NCBI GenBank assembly: GCA_035690495.1
Contig: DASSKK010000102.1
Coordinates: forward strand, 25,495-89,494
Reading direction: 5' to 3'
DNA length: 64,000 nt
Source of the DNA: DASSKK01 sp035690495
GTDB taxonomy: Bacteria; Actinomycetota; Actinomycetes; Propionibacteriales; Nocardioidaceae
How positions within the stretch are numbered: position 1 is the first letter of the stretch; the number at the start of each line of letters is the position of its first letter. This document shows positions 53,149 through 61,932 of this stretch, one piece after another. The notes beneath the pieces are model-generated. The model had not been told where the DNA came from and made no database searches. It saw only the letters and a program-made list of their open reading frames with translations. A program made the position numbers and the translations under genes.

Positions 53149-54374
53149 GCGAGCCGGCGGGCCCGGCGCCGAGACGTGTGCTGCTGCATGTGGGGGTGCC
53201 GAAGACGGGTACGTCGTTCGTGCAGGACCTGCTGTTCGCGAACCGGGACGTTCTCGCTGCGCAGGGGATCAGCTATCCGGCCGACCGGTTCGACGCCCAC
53301 TTCCTGGCCGCGCTGGACCTGATGGAGCTGCCCTGGGGCGGGCTGGAGACCCAGGCCGTCGGCGCCTGGGAGCGGTTGGCCGAGCAGGTGCGGGCGTGGC
53401 CGGGCACCACGATCGTCTCTCACGAGATCCTGGCCCGGGCCTCCCGCCCCCAGGTGGCGCGTGCTCTGGCGTCGTTCGGGGACGCCGAGGTGCATCTCGT
53501 CGTCTCCGCGCGGGACCTGGTCCGGCAGATCCCCGCCGAGTGGCAGGAGAACGTCAAGCACCGCCGGACCGTGAGCTACCGGGCCTTCCTCGACCAGATC
53601 ACCGACCCGGAGCGGCGCAGCGAGCTGGCGTCCTGGTTCTGGGCGGTGCAGGAGGTCCCCGACATCCTCGCGCGGTGGGGGGAGAGCCTGCCCGCCGGTC
53701 ACGTGCACGTGGTCACCGTGCCGAAGCCAGGGGCGCCGCGCGACCTGCTGTGGCGTCGCTTCGCCGCGGCGCTCGAACTCGACCCGGACGACTTCCGGCC
53801 CGACCCGGACCACGCGAACCCGTCGATGGGCGTTCCCGAGACGGCGCTGGTGCGGCGGATCAACGCGCGCGTCAACGACGGCGTGCTCGCCAACGCCGAC
53901 TACCGCCGCTTCGTCCGCGAGCTGCTCGCGCACCGGACCATGGCTTCGCGCACGGACTCGCCGCGCCTCGGTCTTCCCCCGGAGGTCCGCGCCTGGGCGG
54001 CCGAGGTGTCGCGGTCCTGGGTCGAGACGCTCGGCGCGACGGACTACCAGGTGGTCGGCTCGCTCGACGACCTGCTTCCGGACCCCGGCGACCAGCAGAC
54101 CTTCGACGACCCGGATCTGCCGGACGAGTCCCAGGTGCACGACGCGGCCCTGGCGGCGGTGGTCGCGCTGCTGGAGGAGGCGACCCGGCTCGCGCACAGC
54201 GAAGAGCAGGCGCGAGCCGAGAGGCAAGCGGCGTACGCCGAGCTGGAGGCCTCACGCGGCCCGTGGTTCCGAACCAAACGCCGGCTGGTCGCGGCCGCCG
54301 AGCGCAACCCGGTCGCGGGCTTCGGACTCGCCGCCTACCGCAGGGTCCGCGGCCGCAGCTCGCGGTCGGCGTAA
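53145..54374 (+). CDS. Sulfotransferase-like protein 2
   Basis: The 409-residue protein begins LLHVGVPKTGTSFVQDLLFA, a PAPS-binding loop, followed by VVSARDLVRQIPAEWQENVK, RWGESLPAGHVHVVTVPKPG and NARVNDGVLANADYRRFV. It ends in an Ala/Arg/Glu coiled-coil tail. Same architecture as the first protein. The ATG overlaps the preceding stop (ATGA). Convergent with the EcsC gene, overlapping its end by 40 bases. Confidence 0.85.
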   Translation: MSEPAGPAPRRVLLHVGVPKTGTSFVQDLLFANRDVLAAQGISYPADRFDAHFLAALDLMELPWGGLETQAVGAWERLAEQVRAWPGTTIVSHEILARASRPQVARALASFGDAEVHLVVSARDLVRQIPAEWQENVKHRRTVSYRAFLDQITDPERRSELASWFWAVQEVPDILARWGESLPAGHVHVVTVPKPGAPRDLLWRRFAAALELDPDDFRPDPDHANPSMGVPETALVRRINARVNDGVLANADYRRFVRELLAHRTMASRTDSPRLGLPPEVRAWAAEVSRSWVETLGATDYQVVGSLDDLLPDPGDQQTFDDPDLPDESQVHDAALAAVVALLEEATRLAHSEEQARAERQAAYAELEASRGPWFRTKRRLVAAAERNPVAGFGLAAYRRVRGRSSRSA

Positions 54375-55024
54375 CGGCCGATCTGCCAGGTGGCGTAGCC
54401 GTCCGCGCCTGCACCGATGAGCCCGCCTACGACCGGGACCCGGCGCCCGACCGTGGTGGCCATCCGCTTCCCGGCGACCTTGGTGACCAGCTCGGAGGTC
54501 ACTTCGGCGGCGATCACCTTGTCGAGGTGCGGGTCGTGCGTGGGTGCGGTCGCCATCGCCATCGGCGAGGAGGGCAGCTTCCGCTTCGACACCAGCGAGG
54601 AGACCGTGTCCTCGCCGAGGATGCAGGCGAGGATGGCGTTCTTGACGCGCTCGTCGGCGAGGTCGTAGCCGCGCAGGTGAGCGATGCCGGCGACCATCCG
54701 GCACTGGATCATGGCCAGTCCGGCGATGTTCGCCGGGATGGTCAGCGCCGCGGTCACCAGGCCGCCGATGTTGGTGGCGAAGCCCTGCATGCCGGCGTAG
54801 CGGACGTGGTTCTCGATGATCTCGTGGACGGCTGCCTGACGGTCGCCGCGCTGCTCGGCGAGCTGCTTGTCGGCGGCCTTCGCAGCGGGCGGGAGCGGAC
54901 CCAGGCCGTGGATCGCCCGGTGCAGCGCCTCGTGCACGAAGTTGGCCGTCAGCTCCGGAGCCACCTTCTGCAGCTGAGGTGCCAGCGCCTTGCCCAGGGA
55001 CCCACCCAGCGACCCGATTCCCAT
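54335..55024 (-). CDS. EcsC-family protein
   Basis: The 229-residue protein is Ala/Gly-rich with an EcsC-like hydrophobic core (GGLVTAALTIPANIAGLAMIQCRMVAGIAHL, then VPVVGGLIGAGADGYATWQI) and basic segments. The family is of unknown function, often membrane-associated. The start is 25 bases from the divergent Aat gene. Confidence 0.85.
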   Translation of the reverse strand: MGIGSLGGSLGKALAPQLQKVAPELTANFVHEALHRAIHGLGPLPPAAKAADKQLAEQRGDRQAAVHEIIENHVRYAGMQGFATNIGGLVTAALTIPANIAGLAMIQCRMVAGIAHLRGYDLADERVKNAILACILGEDTVSSLVSKRKLPSSPMAMATAPTHDPHLDKVIAAEVTSELVTKVAGKRMATTVGRRVPVVGGLIGAGADGYATWQIGRYADRELRPRTLR

Positions 55025-55049
55025 GACCGCGACCCTACCCAACCGCCCC

Positions 55050-55766
55050 ATGAGTGAGGATGGACCGGTGCCTCCGCCCGGACCCCTGGAACCCCCGCCC
55101 ACCAGGTGGGTGTTCCCGGAGCTGCGGGAAGGCGGCCAGGCGGCCGGCTTCCCCGACGACCTGATCGCCTCGGGCGCAGACCTGGAGCCCGGCACGCTGC
55201 TGACGGCGTACCGGCGGGGACTCTTCCCCATGCCCGGTCCGGATTTCGCCGGAGACATGCTCTGGTGGTCGCCCGTGAGGCGCGGCGTGCTCCCGGTGCA
55301 TGGGCTCCGGGTGAGCCGGTCGCTGCGCTCCTCGGTGCGCCGGATGAGGATCCGGGTGGACACCGAGTTCGAGGCGGTGATCGACGCCTGCGCGGATCCG
55401 TCCCGCGACAGCGGCTGGATCGACGACGACATCCGCGCGGCGTACGTGCGGCTGCACCGGATGGGATGGGCGCACTCGGTGGAGTCCTGGATCGGCGGAC
55501 GGCTGGTCGGCGGGTTGTACGGCGTGGCGATCGGCGGGCTGTTCGCGGGGGAGTCGATGTTCCACCGGGTCAGCGACGCCTCGAAGGTCGCGCTGGTCGG
55601 GCTGCGGAACATGCTCGACGACGAGCACGCGCAGCGGCGGCTGGTGGACGTGCAGTGGCTGACACCGCACCTTGCCTCGCTGGGAGCCGTCAGCATGCGG
55701 CGCGAGGAATATCTACGCCGCCTCGACGAAGCCGTTGCCCTGCCGCTTCCGGCCGGCTTCGGGTGA
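55050..55766 (+). CDS. aat: Leucyl/phenylalanyl-tRNA--protein transferase
   Basis: The 238-residue GNAT-like enzyme transfers Leu or Phe from aminoacyl-tRNA to proteins with N-terminal Arg or Lys, marking them for ClpS-ClpAP. Signatures are YRRGLFPMPG, LWWSPVRRGVLPVHGL, GWIDDDIRAAYVRLHRMGWAHSVESW and GESMFHRVSDASKVALVGL. It is full length. GC-rich, with no unusual feature. Confidence 0.94.
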   Translation: MSEDGPVPPPGPLEPPPTRWVFPELREGGQAAGFPDDLIASGADLEPGTLLTAYRRGLFPMPGPDFAGDMLWWSPVRRGVLPVHGLRVSRSLRSSVRRMRIRVDTEFEAVIDACADPSRDSGWIDDDIRAAYVRLHRMGWAHSVESWIGGRLVGGLYGVAIGGLFAGESMFHRVSDASKVALVGLRNMLDDEHAQRRLVDVQWLTPHLASLGAVSMRREEYLRRLDEAVALPLPAGFG

Positions 55767-55785
55767 CGACCCCCTGCCGGCGGTG

Positions 55786-56127
55786 TCAGACCACCTGTGG
55801 CGTGCCGCCGCTCTCGCTGACCATCGGCCGGCCGGCGTCCGCCCAGTCCACCATCCCGCCGTCGAGGTTCACCGCGTCATAGCCGTGCGCGGTCAGGAAG
55901 GCGGTCGCCTGAGCGGACCTGCCGCCCACCTTGCAGACCACCAGCGTGCGGCCCGGCGAGATCTCGGCGAGCCGTTCGGGGAGCTGGGCCAGCGGGACCA
56001 GCCTCGCACCGGCGATGTGGCCGTGGTCCCACTCCACCGGCTCGCGCACGTCGAGGACCTGCAGGTCCGCCGGGAGCGGCTCGGGCAGCTGGGACACGTC
56101 CACGCTGGGGACGTCTCCGTAGTTCAT
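55786..56127 (-). CDS. Single-domain rhodanese-like sulfurtransferase
   Basis: The 113-residue protein is one rhodanese domain (LQVLDVREPVEWDHGHIAGA, VVCKVGGRSAQATAFL with active-site Cys about 74, YDAVNLDGGMVDWADAGRPM). It may carry sulfane sulfur. Minus strand, just before the glycosylase in the same direction. Confidence 0.9.
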   Translation of the reverse strand: MNYGDVPSVDVSQLPEPLPADLQVLDVREPVEWDHGHIAGARLVPLAQLPERLAEISPGRTLVVCKVGGRSAQATAFLTAHGYDAVNLDGGMVDWADAGRPMVSESGGTPQVV

Positions 56128-56159
56128 GGCTCCCACCTCACCACCTCTGGGAGATCCTG

Positions 56160-57026
56160 TCACTTCAGCAGCCGCGACATCCGCCGGTCGGCGAGCGGCT
56201 TGCCGCCGGTCTGGCAGGTCGGGCAGTACTGCAGCGACGAGTCCGCGAACGACACCTCGCGGACGGTGTCCCCGCAGACCGGGCAGGGCAGTCCTGTGCG
56301 GCCGTGCACCGCGAGATGGCTCTTCTTCTCGCCCTTCAGGTCCGCCGCTGCCAGCCCGCGCGAGCGTTCCACCGCCTCGCCGAGCACGGTGCGGATCGCG
56401 TCGTACAACGTGGTCATGTCCTCGTCGTCGAGTGACGAGGCCGGCTTGAACGGCGACATCCGCGCGGCGTGCAGCAGCTCGTCGGAGTAGGCGTTGCCGA
56501 TGCCGGCGATCGTGCCCTGGTGGCGCAGCACTCCCTTGATCTGGGCGCGTCCGGCGTCGTGCAGGATGCTCCGCAGCACGTCGAGCGTGAACGCGCCGGT
56601 CAGCGGATCGGGTCCGAGGCTGGCGATGCCGGGTACGTCGCGCGGGTCGCGGACGACGTACATCGCGAGGCTCTTCTTCGTGCCCGCCTCGGTGATGTCG
56701 AGCCCGCTGCCGTCGTCGAGCACGACCCGCACCGCGAGGGGGGACTTGCGGCTGGACCGGGCGGGCAGGCTGGGCACCTCGTCGCGCCAGCGGATCCAGC
56801 CGGCCCGGGAGAGGTGCACGACCAGGTGCAGGCCGCCGGCCGTGACGTCGAGGAACTTGCCGTGCCGGGACACGTCCTCGACGAACGCGCCGTGCAACGC
56901 CGTGACCGGCGGGTCGAACGTCTTCAGCGCGCTGAAGGCGACGACGTCGATGCGCGCCAGCGCGCGGCCGTGCAGCCTCGCGCGCAGATCCAGCGCGAGA
57001 CCCTCCACCTCGGGAAGCTCGGGCAC
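56160..57026 (-). CDS. Fpg/Nei-family DNA glycosylase
   Basis: The 288-residue base-excision repair enzyme has the N-terminal catalytic Pro (MPELPEVEGLALDLR), HLSRAGWIRWRD, helix-two-turn-helix with VLRHQGTIAGIGNAYSDELL, and the C-terminal zinc finger CPVCGDTVREVSFADSSLQY-CPTC. The finger Arg/Lys of the lesion-recognition loop is present (GGKPLADRR). Its exact specificity (Fpg or Nei) is uncertain. Confidence 0.94.
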   Translation of the reverse strand: MPELPEVEGLALDLRARLHGRALARIDVVAFSALKTFDPPVTALHGAFVEDVSRHGKFLDVTAGGLHLVVHLSRAGWIRWRDEVPSLPARSSRKSPLAVRVVLDDGSGLDITEAGTKKSLAMYVVRDPRDVPGIASLGPDPLTGAFTLDVLRSILHDAGRAQIKGVLRHQGTIAGIGNAYSDELLHAARMSPFKPASSLDDEDMTTLYDAIRTVLGEAVERSRGLAAADLKGEKKSHLAVHGRTGLPCPVCGDTVREVSFADSSLQYCPTCQTGGKPLADRRMSRLLK

Positions 57027-57097
57027 GCGCCGATCCTACGACCGCCGCGCGTAGCTGATCAGTGACAATCCCGACCGCCGAGGGCCACAATGGAGCC

Positions 57098-57352
57098 GTG
57101 ATGCTGCAACCGTCGCCGCTGCCGGCCACGGGCGAGGTCTTCCTCGACGCGCGCGGCGGCGCGCGCTCGTTGCGCGTCACGTGGCATCCCGACGAGCAGG
57201 AGCCGGCAGGCACCGGGATCATGGTGCTGTCGCTGTGGCGGCACGGCGTCTGCTCCGGCACGTTCCGGCTGGCCGTAGAGGACGTCCCCAACCTGATCGA
57301 CGTACTGCGCTCGGGTCTGCAGCACGCCTACACGGCCTCTAAGGCTCGCTAG
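57098..57352 (+). CDS. Small hypothetical protein, probably leaderless
   Basis: The 84-residue protein is beta-rich in the middle (ARSLRVTWHPDEQEPAGTGI MVLSLWRHGVCSGTFRLAVE) and ends at SKAR. No recognised family; it resembles short conserved actinobacterial hypotheticals. CACAAT at 57086-57091 is seven bases before the GTG at 57098, with a GTGACA-like -35 18 bases earlier. ATG 57101 is the next option. Its last codons are part of a short direct repeat. Confidence 0.65.
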   Translation: MMLQPSPLPATGEVFLDARGGARSLRVTWHPDEQEPAGTGIMVLSLWRHGVCSGTFRLAVEDVPNLIDVLRSGLQHAYTASKAR

Positions 57353-57372
57353 CGCTCTAAGGCTCGCTAGCG
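57338..57372. repeat. Direct repeat TCTAAGGCTCGCTAGCG, two copies (18-base period)
   Basis: The 17-base unit occurs at 57338-57354 and 57356-57372, with a third partial TCTAAGG at 57376. The first copy overlaps the stop of the small hypothetical gene. It lies just before the promoter of the AAA ATPase. Confidence 0.85.
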
Positions 57373-57414
57373 AAATCTAAGGATTCTCCTAGACGGCCGG
57401 ATACAATGCGAGCA

Positions 57415-58623
57415 ATGGACCCGGTGCGCAACCCCTACGCTCCCGGCGCCGGCCAGCGACCGCCCGAGCTCGCCGGCCGTGACCGGGAGACCGGGCAGTT
57501 CGACGTGACGCTCGAGCGGGTCGCTGCCGGGCGGCCGGAGCGCTCCATGGTGCTCTCCGGGCTGCGCGGGGTCGGCAAGACGGTGCTGCTCAACGCGCTG
57601 CGCAGCCAGGCGGTGCACCGCGCGTGGGGCACCGGCAAGCTCGAGGCGCGCCCGGACCGGTCCATGCGGCTGCCGCTGGCGCAGGCGGTGTACGCCGCAG
57701 TGCGGGAGCTGGCCCACCGGCACCGCGACCCCGGCCGGGTCGAGCAGGTCGCCGGCGTGCTCAAGGCCTTCGCGCTGCAGACCAGTCCCGAGGACCGCAA
57801 GGGGATGCGCTGGCGGCCGGCCGCGATCGGGCCGGACGTGCCCGCGACCAAGGGCCGGGCGGACTCCGGGGACCTCGAGCTGGACATGATCGAGCTGTTC
57901 ACCGACGTCGCCGAGCTGGCCGGCGACCTCTCGGTCGGCGTCGCCGTCTTCGTCGACGAGATGCAGGACGTCGCGCCTGCCGAGCTGGGCGCGTTGTGCG
58001 GGGCCTGCCACGAGGTGAGCCAGCAGGGTGTGCCCTTGGTCGTGGTCGGCGCCGGACTGCCGCACCTCCCCGTGGCACTGGCGGCGGCCAGGTCCTACGC
58101 GGAGCGGCTGTTCCGGCATGTCGCCGTGGACCGGTTGCCGCGGGAGATGGCCGACCGGGCATTGCTCGTCCCGGCGGGCACCGAGCAGGTGACCTACGAG
58201 CCTGCTGCCCTCGACGAGCTCTACCGGCTCACCGACGGCTACCCGTACTTCGTGCAGGCCTACGGCAAGGTCACCTGGGACACCGCCGCGGGCACTCCGA
58301 TCCGCGTGGCCGACGTGCAGGACGCGGCGCCGGAGGCCGAGGCGGAGCTGGCTGTCGGCTTCTTCGGAGCCCGCTACGACCGCGCCACCCCGGCCGAGCG
58401 GGACTACATGCGCGCGATGGCCGATCTCGGTGGCGACCGCGCCGAGCCACGAGACGGCCCGGTGGCCAGCGCGGACGTCGCGCTCAGTCTGGGCCGCAAG
58501 CCGCAGAGCCTGTCCCCGGCCCGGGACGCGCTGATCAAGAAGGGGCTCGTCTACTCCTCCGAGCGAGGCACCGTCGCCTTCACGGTCCCGCACTTCGGCG
58601 CCTTCCTGCGCGGCCAGCGCTGA
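57415..58623 (+). CDS. AAA_16/ORC1-like ATPase
   Basis: The 402-residue STAND/ORC-like ATPase has a P-loop LSGLRGVGKTVLLNAL (about 43-58), Walker B VAVFVDEMQDV (about 182-192) and VVVGAGLPHLP as sensor I. A C-terminal winged helix follows (SLGRKPQSLSPARDALIKKGL). The promoter hexamer TACAAT (57402-57407) is eight bases before ATG 57415, consistent with a leaderless transcript; ATG 57406 overlaps the hexamer. Physiological role unknown. Confidence 0.87.
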   Translation: MDPVRNPYAPGAGQRPPELAGRDRETGQFDVTLERVAAGRPERSMVLSGLRGVGKTVLLNALRSQAVHRAWGTGKLEARPDRSMRLPLAQAVYAAVRELAHRHRDPGRVEQVAGVLKAFALQTSPEDRKGMRWRPAAIGPDVPATKGRADSGDLELDMIELFTDVAELAGDLSVGVAVFVDEMQDVAPAELGALCGACHEVSQQGVPLVVVGAGLPHLPVALAAARSYAERLFRHVAVDRLPREMADRALLVPAGTEQVTYEPAALDELYRLTDGYPYFVQAYGKVTWDTAAGTPIRVADVQDAAPEAEAELAVGFFGARYDRATPAERDYMRAMADLGGDRAEPRDGPVASADVALSLGRKPQSLSPARDALIKKGLVYSSERGTVAFTVPHFGAFLRGQR

Positions 58624-58724
58624 GGACCTGCGCCTGGCGCACTTGCTGCGGCCGAGTGGTCTGAGCCCCCCAGGTTGACCACCCAAGTGCAGCAAGTGAT
58701 GAATCGGATCCGGCCGCGGCCCGC

Positions 58725-59306
58725 CTACCGGCGGTAGCCGTCGGCTGCGGTTTGGATCCGGGCAACGTAGCCGGCCCAGAAGTCGGTGTCGCCGTTCTCG
58801 TCGTGGTCGGGGCCGCCTCGGCCGTCGATGCTCTCGCGCAAGATGTCGACGTGTCCGGCGTGCTGGGCTGTCTCGGCGACCACCCGCACTACGAGGTGTC
58901 CGACGGTGGTGACACGCCGCTCGGCCGGCCACCAAGACACGTGGGCGGGCGCGGTGAGCGGCATCTCGTTGACAGACATGTCCGAGTGTGCCCAGGCCCG
59001 GCGGTAAAGCTCGACGATGTCGTCTCGGGACTGGTCGGCGGTGGCCCACATGTCCGCGCCGTCCCAGATCGAGCCGTCGTCGACCCACGGCAGGCGTACT
59101 GGTGATGGCCGTCCCACGCATTCGCCGAGGTAGGTGGTCTCGATGCCGGCCAGGTGCTTGACCAGCCCGAGGATGTTCGAGCCGCTGGGCGTCAGCGGTC
59201 GCCGCGCGTCGTACTCATCGATCCCGTCCAGCCCGCGCAGCACGGCGTCGCGGGACTGCTGGAGGTAGTGGAGCAGATCGCTCGCCAGAGCTGCCGGCTT
59301 CGCCAT
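58725..59306 (-). CDS. DinB-family (DUF664) protein
   Basis: The 193-residue four-helix DinB/YfiT fold has the conserved histidines (NILGLVKHLAGIETTYLGE, VVAETAQHAGHVDILRESID) that usually bind a metal. The family includes thiol transferases acting with mycothiol. The 100 bases from 58624 hold nothing obvious apart from a possible hairpin. Confidence 0.87.
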   Translation of the reverse strand: MAKPAALASDLLHYLQQSRDAVLRGLDGIDEYDARRPLTPSGSNILGLVKHLAGIETTYLGECVGRPSPVRLPWVDDGSIWDGADMWATADQSRDDIVELYRRAWAHSDMSVNEMPLTAPAHVSWWPAERRVTTVGHLVVRVVAETAQHAGHVDILRESIDGRGGPDHDENGDTDFWAGYVARIQTAADGYRR

Positions 59307-59423
59307 GCATCGCACGCTATCCCGCCGCAGCGACGGACAGGGGACAGAGGAGATTCTCGGTCGGATGGTGACTGAGGAACTCCCACGTCGGGGTCATCGG
59401 TCGGCGAGTGCGACGATAGGGGC

Positions 59424-60242
59424 GTGCATGGCGTTGCCGGCCGCCCGCAGGTGGTGGCCCACCGTGGGTCGAGCCATGCGAACCCCGAGCACACCTTCGG
59501 TGCGTACGTCGCCGCGCTCGACGAGGGCGCCGAGGCACTCGAGTGCGACGTACGCCTGACCGCGGACGGGCACCTCGTCTGCGTGCACGACCGGCGGGTG
59601 GACCGCACCACCAACGGGCAGGGAGTGATCTCCACGATGGAGCTCGCCCAGCTCGACGAGCTGGACTTCGCGTCGTGGAAGAACCCGTGGTCAGACCTCG
59701 ACGACGAGGCGATCGACATCGACGAGGACACCAGGCGGGTGCTCACCCTGCGGCGGCTTCTGGAGACCGTCCGGGACTACGACCGGCCAGTCGACGTGGC
59801 GATCGAGACCAAGCACCCGACCCGGTTCGGGGGACTGGTCGAGCGCCGCCTGGTGGAGCTGCTGGACTCGATGGGCTGGGCCGGCCGCGGCTCCCCGGCA
59901 CGGGTGATGAGCTTCTCGTGGGTGGCGCTGAACCGGGTCAAGAAGCTGGCTCCGGCGCTCGAGGTGGTGCAGCTGATCGACAAGCCGTATGCCTGGGAGC
60001 TGACCGCGAACCTGGTCGACGACGCCTGGATCGCCGGGCCGGGGATCGACGTGCTGCGCGAGAGCCCACGTCTGCGAGCCCGGCTGGCCCGCAGCCGGCG
60101 GCGGATCCACGTCTGGACGGTGAACGCCGACGCCGATCTCGACCTGTGCCTGGCTCTCGGCGTGGAGGCGGTGATGACCGACCTGCCCGCCAGGACGCTC
60201 GGCTACCTGCATCGTCGCGCCAGCTCACGGCGTGGTCGCTAG
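59424..60242 (+). CDS. Glycerophosphodiester phosphodiesterase
   Basis: The 272-residue GDPD TIM barrel has VVAHRGSSHANPEHTFGAY with catalytic His, VDRTTNGQGV, the metal-binding ALECDVRLTADGHLVCVHD and IETKHPTRFGGL. It hydrolyses glycerophosphodiesters to glycerol-3-phosphate. No signal peptide, so it acts in the cytosol. Confidence 0.93.
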   Translation: MHGVAGRPQVVAHRGSSHANPEHTFGAYVAALDEGAEALECDVRLTADGHLVCVHDRRVDRTTNGQGVISTMELAQLDELDFASWKNPWSDLDDEAIDIDEDTRRVLTLRRLLETVRDYDRPVDVAIETKHPTRFGGLVERRLVELLDSMGWAGRGSPARVMSFSWVALNRVKKLAPALEVVQLIDKPYAWELTANLVDDAWIAGPGIDVLRESPRLRARLARSRRRIHVWTVNADADLDLCLALGVEAVMTDLPARTLGYLHRRASSRRGR

Positions 60243-60335
60243 CGGATCGGACGTGTTCCCGGTGTTTGGAGTGCACGGTCGAGGGGAAACGTCGCAGGGT
60301 AAGGAACCGCGCCACGCACCGACTGGGAGGTGACC

Positions 60336-60752
60336 ATGGCCGTCGGTTCTCTGCAGGATGCGCCGCCTCCCTTCTCGATGCACGTCCCCTTCGCGGCGTC
60401 CTCGGTGTCGGTGGCCCGTCACGGTCTGCGCACTTGGCTTCGTGATCTGGGCGGAACCTCCGAACAGGTGGAGGACGCTCGCGTGGTCATCTCCGAGCTG
60501 GTCGCCAACTCCGTGCGGCATGCCCGGCCGCTGCCCGACGGCACCCTGCTGATCAGCTGGCGGGTCGCCCGCCGCGGGGTCGAGGTCGCGGTCACCGACG
60601 GCGGCGGCAACACCCTGCCGCGCAAGGTGCGCGCACCCTCCTCGGCGATCGCCGGACGGGGCATCGCGATGGTGGACACGCTGTCCGTCGCGTGGTGGGC
60701 CGAACGCACGCCCGCCCGGTCCACCGTGCACGCCGTCCTCGCGCTGGCTTGA
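60336..60752 (+). CDS. RsbW-like anti-sigma/GHKL ATPase
   Basis: The 138-residue HATPase_c_2 protein has the N-box RVVISELVANSVRHA, G1-like AVTDGGGN and G2-like AGRGIAMVDTLS. It resembles RsbW-type serine kinases that bind sigma factors or regulate stress. No anti-sigma antagonist is beside it. GGGAGG seven bases upstream supports the ATG at 60336. Confidence 0.86.
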   Translation: MAVGSLQDAPPPFSMHVPFAASSVSVARHGLRTWLRDLGGTSEQVEDARVVISELVANSVRHARPLPDGTLLISWRVARRGVEVAVTDGGGNTLPRKVRAPSSAIAGRGIAMVDTLSVAWWAERTPARSTVHAVLALA

Positions 60753-60801
60753 TCCAACCCCGATGCAGAGCATCGGCGAACCTCTGACAGGCTTCCCGGC
60801 T

Positions 60802-61764
60802 ATGGGCAAGAAGTCACGGGTGAAGGGGCGTCACGCGACGCTGCAGGAAGGCCGAGGAGGAGCAGTCGGCCCGCGGCAGCCGTGTCCATGCGGCTCCGGC
60901 CGCCGCTACAAGTCCTGCCACGGCGGGCCGCACCCCGGTCAGGTGTACGTCGCCCGGCCGTTCGCAGGCCTGCCCGGCGAAGCCGACATCGTCGCCCTGC
61001 GGGAGATCGTGCCGGCCGCGACGGCGCCGGTGCGGCTGCGCGAGGAGGCCTTGGGCGCCGGAGTCGCGGAACGCGACGTGCTGCTGTGCTCCCTGCTGCC
61101 GACCGCCGCCCCGGCCTTGGTCCGCCAGGACGGGAGCGTCTGGGTGGGGCTGCAGGTGCAGCACTCCTTCGGCGACCCCAGCCGAGATCTCGCCGCCGTG
61201 CTCGAGGCTGCCCTGGACGCCGAGCCGGGCACGATCGTCGGCCTCACCGACCCGCCGGGAGACGGCGCTCGGCTGCAGGATCTGCTGGACGACGTACCCC
61301 TCGAGGTCAGCGTCCACGACGGGTTCGACTACTGGATCTCCGACGTCGAGGACTCCGACGGCGCCTTGCACGCTTCGCTGGAGGAGGCGAACGCGGCGGC
61401 GCGCCCGACCGCGCGGCTGGCCGGCGTGCAGGCGGCGTACTGGACCGACACCGGCGGGCACGAGTACCTGCGCTGGGTGATGACGGCGGAGGAGGAGCCG
61501 CTGCTCGACGCGTTGGCCAGGCTGCACGCGGCCCGGCTCGACGTGCTGGTCGAGGGCGCCCGGCTGATCGGGATGTTCCGTGCCCATGGCCTGCTGGTCC
61601 CCGTCTGGGACCTGCCGGTCGGCGCCGGACCGGCGGCTCTGGAGGAGCCGGCGAGCGGCTTCGCCGTCGAGCTGGAGCAGACGCTCGCCGTCGGCGGCCC
61701 GCTGACCGCCGACGAGCGAGCGGCCCGACATGGCCTGACCAACCGGCAACTGACTATCCGCTGA
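60802..61764 (+). CDS. DUF5926 protein with SEC-C zinc finger
   Basis: The 320-residue protein has an N-terminal SEC-C motif PCPCGSGRRYKSCHGG (about 25-40) with Cys/His zinc ligands. The rest is DUF5926-like, with several acidic conserved segments (DVEDSDGALHASLEEANA). Function unknown; SEC-C fingers occur in SecA and many unrelated enzymes. Confidence 0.85.
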   Translation: MGKKSRVKGRHATLQEGRGGAVGPRQPCPCGSGRRYKSCHGGPHPGQVYVARPFAGLPGEADIVALREIVPAATAPVRLREEALGAGVAERDVLLCSLLPTAAPALVRQDGSVWVGLQVQHSFGDPSRDLAAVLEAALDAEPGTIVGLTDPPGDGARLQDLLDDVPLEVSVHDGFDYWISDVEDSDGALHASLEEANAAARPTARLAGVQAAYWTDTGGHEYLRWVMTAEEEPLLDALARLHAARLDVLVEGARLIGMFRAHGLLVPVWDLPVGAGPAALEEPASGFAVELEQTLAVGGPLTADERAARHGLTNRQLTIR

Positions 61765-61932
61765 GTGCGCAGGACTAGACCGGTCGAGGCATTTCCCGGT
61801 GACTCAGGTCATATCGGCCACCGCGAGTTGATCAAATGCCCACCCGACCGTACATTTGGCCGTGCCCGGTCGTTGTTGTATCCCCCGTCAGCAACGGCCG
61901 GGCCTTTGCCGTCTCCGCCTGGCCCGATCGGG

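Noticed and set aside
55786..57291. Long minus-strand frame joining rhodanese and glycosylase regions
   Set aside because: It runs in the wrong frame through the glycosylase; the two real genes have their own starts and motifs.
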